Below, one piece after another: positions 4,697 through 6,463 of a stretch of DNA of 6,463 bases (positions within the stretch are counted from its first letter, which is position 1; each line of letters begins with the position of its first letter). The stretch spans positions 1 through 6,463 of the forward strand of contig SKHA01000141.1 in assembly GCA_007117185.1 (NCBI GenBank), written 5' to 3'. A program made the position numbers and the translations under genes. The notes beneath the pieces were generated by a model, which worked only from the letters and a program-made list of their open reading frames with translations, had not been told where the DNA came from and did no database searches. This DNA is from Spirochaeta sp. GTDB lineage: Bacteria > Spirochaetota > Spirochaetia > DSM-27196 > Alkalispirochaetaceae.

Positions 4697-6463
4697 ATGA
4701 ATGTAGACGCCGTTGTCACCGGTGGTGGCCACGCGGGTATTGAAGCGGCGATGGCCATCGCCCGCATGGGCTTCACCGTCGCCCTGATCACCCAAAACCT
4801 CGACACAATCGGCAAACTCAGCTGCAACCCTGCCATCGGCGGACTGGCCAAAGGCAACATGGTCCGGGAAATCGACGCCCTTGGCGGACAGATGGGGCGG
4901 ATCATCGACGAAACGATGATCCAGTTCCGCGTCCTGAACCGCAGCCGCGGTCCGGCGGTGCAGGCTCCCCGGGCGCAGGCGGACAAACTCGCCTACCAGG
5001 TCAAGGCGAAGCAGATCCTCGAGGGCGAACCCAACGTGCTGCTGCTGCAGGATACCGTGACAGACCTGTGGTACCGCGACGGCGGTAGCGCCGTCGCCGG
5101 CGTCATTACCGAGCGGGGTAACCGCATCGCTGCCCGCACCGTGGTGATCACTACCGGAACGTTCCTGAACGGGCGCGTCTTCATCGGTGAGTACAGCGGC
5201 TCCGCCGGCCGCCTTGCCGAACCCGCCGCCATCGGGCTGGAACGGGCGCTGCGCCACGTCGGGTTTCGCCTCGGGCGGATGAAAACCGGCACCCCCGCGC
5301 GCATCACCCGGCGTTCCATCGACTTCTCCCGGGTGGAGCCGCAGTTCGGCGACGAGGAAGTGCTCCCCTTTTCCTACAGCAATCGCACCGTGGACCGCGA
5401 ACAGGTGCAGTGCTACATCACCTGGACCACCGCCGAGACCCACCGCATCATCGCCGCCAACATGAGCCGCTCGCCTCTCTACTCGGGGCTCATCGTGGGG
5501 TCCGGCCCGCGGTACTGCCCCTCCATCGAGGACAAGGTGGTCAAGTTCCCCGACCGCGACCGCCACCAGATCTTCATCGAACCGGAGGGCCTCTCCACCG
5601 GCGAGATGTACCTGAACGGAATCTCCACCTCGCTGCCGGAAGACGTGCAAACCCTGTTCATCCACAGCATTCCCGGGCTGGAAGAGGCGGAGATCGTGCG
5701 GCCCGGGTACGCCGTGGAGTACGACCACATCGACCCCTCCCAGCTGTACCCCACCCTGGAAGCAAAAACGCTGCGGGGACTCTACCTGGCGGGGCAGATC
5801 AACGGCACCTCCGGGTACGAGGAGGCCGCTGGCCAGGGGCTGGTAGCAGGAATCAACGCCGCCCTGGCGATGCGGGGGGACGAGCCGTTTATCCTGGACC
5901 GCGCCGCCGCGTACATCGGGGTGATGGTGGATGATCTGGTGACTCTGGGAACCCGAGAGCCCTACCGGATGTTCACCTCCCGAGCAGAGCACCGCATGAA
6001 TCTCCGCCACGACTCCAGCGATACCCGCTTGTTTGAGACGGCATGGAAGCTGGGAATGCACAGCGAGGAAGGGTGGCAGCGTTTCCAGGAGAAGCGGGCC
6101 GCCATGGCGCGCATAGCCGAGGCGCTGCGGGAACGCCACCTCAAGGAGACTGACAGCGTCGCCGAAACCCTCCGGTCTCAGACCGGCAAGTCGCTGCAGC
6201 AGATACTGCGTAACCCCGACGTCTCCCTCTCGGCCCTGCTGCCTCTGCTTGAGGGTGAAGGGCTGCCGCAGGGGATCCCCGCGGACTGGCTCAGGCAGGT
6301 TGAGCTGGACGTGAAGTACGAGGGTTACGTTGCTCGTGAAGAAAAGTTGGTCAGCCGTTTCCGCCGGATGGAGACCCAGCGCATCCCGGAGAACTTCAAT
6401 TTCCAGGAGCTTACGGGGCTCTCCAACGAAGCGCGGGAGAAGTTTACCCGGGTGAAGCCCCTA
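4697..6463 (+). CDS. mnmG: tRNA modification enzyme MnmG, FAD-dependent (3' end missing)
   Basis: MnmG (GidA) is the FAD- and NADH-using partner of MnmE in the cytoplasmic complex that modifies wobble U34. The frame is open to the window edge: 589 residues are visible and roughly 40 are missing by comparison with E. coli (about 629). The FAD dinucleotide motif GGGHAGIEAA is at 9-18. The signature LSCNPAIGGLAKG (41-53) holds C43, and RYCPSIEDKVVKF (272-284) holds C274; these are the two conserved cysteines. RGPAVQAPRAQADK (84-97), RPGYAVEYD (335-343) and AGQINGTSGYEEAAGQG (365-381) are further family blocks. TSRAEHR (427-433) has His where Tyr is common. The C-terminal helical domain includes YEGYVAREEK (541-550) and GLSNEAREK (574-582), which bind MnmE and tRNA in the family. 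The start is ATG 4697: an in-frame TAG at 4685 excludes longer forms. Only AGG at 4686-4688 serves as a weak ribosome-binding site. It follows mnmE by 32 bases and is probably co-transcribed. Confidence 0.98.
   Translation, partial: MNVDAVVTGGGHAGIEAAMAIARMGFTVALITQNLDTIGKLSCNPAIGGLAKGNMVREIDALGGQMGRIIDETMIQFRVLNRSRGPAVQAPRAQADKLAYQVKAKQILEGEPNVLLLQDTVTDLWYRDGGSAVAGVITERGNRIAARTVVITTGTFLNGRVFIGEYSGSAGRLAEPAAIGLERALRHVGFRLGRMKTGTPARITRRSIDFSRVEPQFGDEEVLPFSYSNRTVDREQVQCYITWTTAETHRIIAANMSRSPLYSGLIVGSGPRYCPSIEDKVVKFPDRDRHQIFIEPEGLSTGEMYLNGISTSLPEDVQTLFIHSIPGLEEAEIVRPGYAVEYDHIDPSQLYPTLEAKTLRGLYLAGQINGTSGYEEAAGQGLVAGINAALAMRGDEPFILDRAAAYIGVMVDDLVTLGTREPYRMFTSRAEHRMNLRHDSSDTRLFETAWKLGMHSEEGWQRFQEKRAAMARIAEALRERHLKETDSVAETLRSQTGKSLQQILRNPDVSLSALLPLLEGEGLPQGIPADWLRQVELDVKYEGYVAREEKLVSRFRRMETQRIPENFNFQELTGLSNEAREKFTRVKPL

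Noticed and set aside
4691..4700. GCCACCATGA, identical to the eukaryotic Kozak context
   Set aside because: The genes are clearly bacterial, and the match comes from the hairpin arm next to the ATG.
4580..6139. Long - strand open frame of 519 codons opposite mnmG
   Set aside because: It lies wholly over well-matched MnmE/MnmG coding sequence, has no recognisable domain, and its wobble position is the first codon position of mnmG. Long antisense frames are common in GC-rich genes.

Overview
The window carries the tRNA-modification pair mnmE and mnmG, preceded by two probable lipoprotein genes, all on the + strand. A gene fragment of unresolved strand sits at the left edge. The DNA is GC-rich, with a gradient. 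Sampled 60-base rows give 33/60 G+C in the first lipoprotein gene (661-720) and 45/60 in mnmG (5221-5280). The source is a bacterium. Two adjacent lipoproteins, a CNPAIGGLAKG-type MnmG and an mnmE-mnmG order suggest a free-living spirochaete (Spirochaeta-like). That placement is inference from recalled family features, not a search result.

Layout. Positions 1-123 hold an unidentified coding fragment. It is either the 3' end of a + strand gene stopping at 103, or the 5' end of a divergent - strand gene starting at 123. Positions 124-211 hold a direct repeat, a DnaA-box-like nonamer and a perfect TATAAT placed so close to the next ATG that the transcript may be leaderless. Positions 212-1840 encode a 542-residue lipoprotein with Ig-like and lectin-like regions and a very acidic, repeat-containing tail. 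Positions 1837-3315 encode a second lipoprotein of up to 492 residues that resembles the LPP20 and CsgG/FlgT group. Positions 3312-4664 encode MnmE. After a 32-base spacer with a small hairpin, mnmG runs from 4697 off the right edge with 589 residues visible.

The first three genes overlap (TTGA, if the earliest start is used, and ATGA), so the four genes probably form one operon. MnmE and MnmG form the complex that modifies U34 of certain tRNAs in the cytoplasm. The two lipoproteins would act in the envelope. Nothing in the sequence shows a functional link between the two pairs beyond shared transcription and coupling. No mobile element, CRISPR array or RNA gene was seen.
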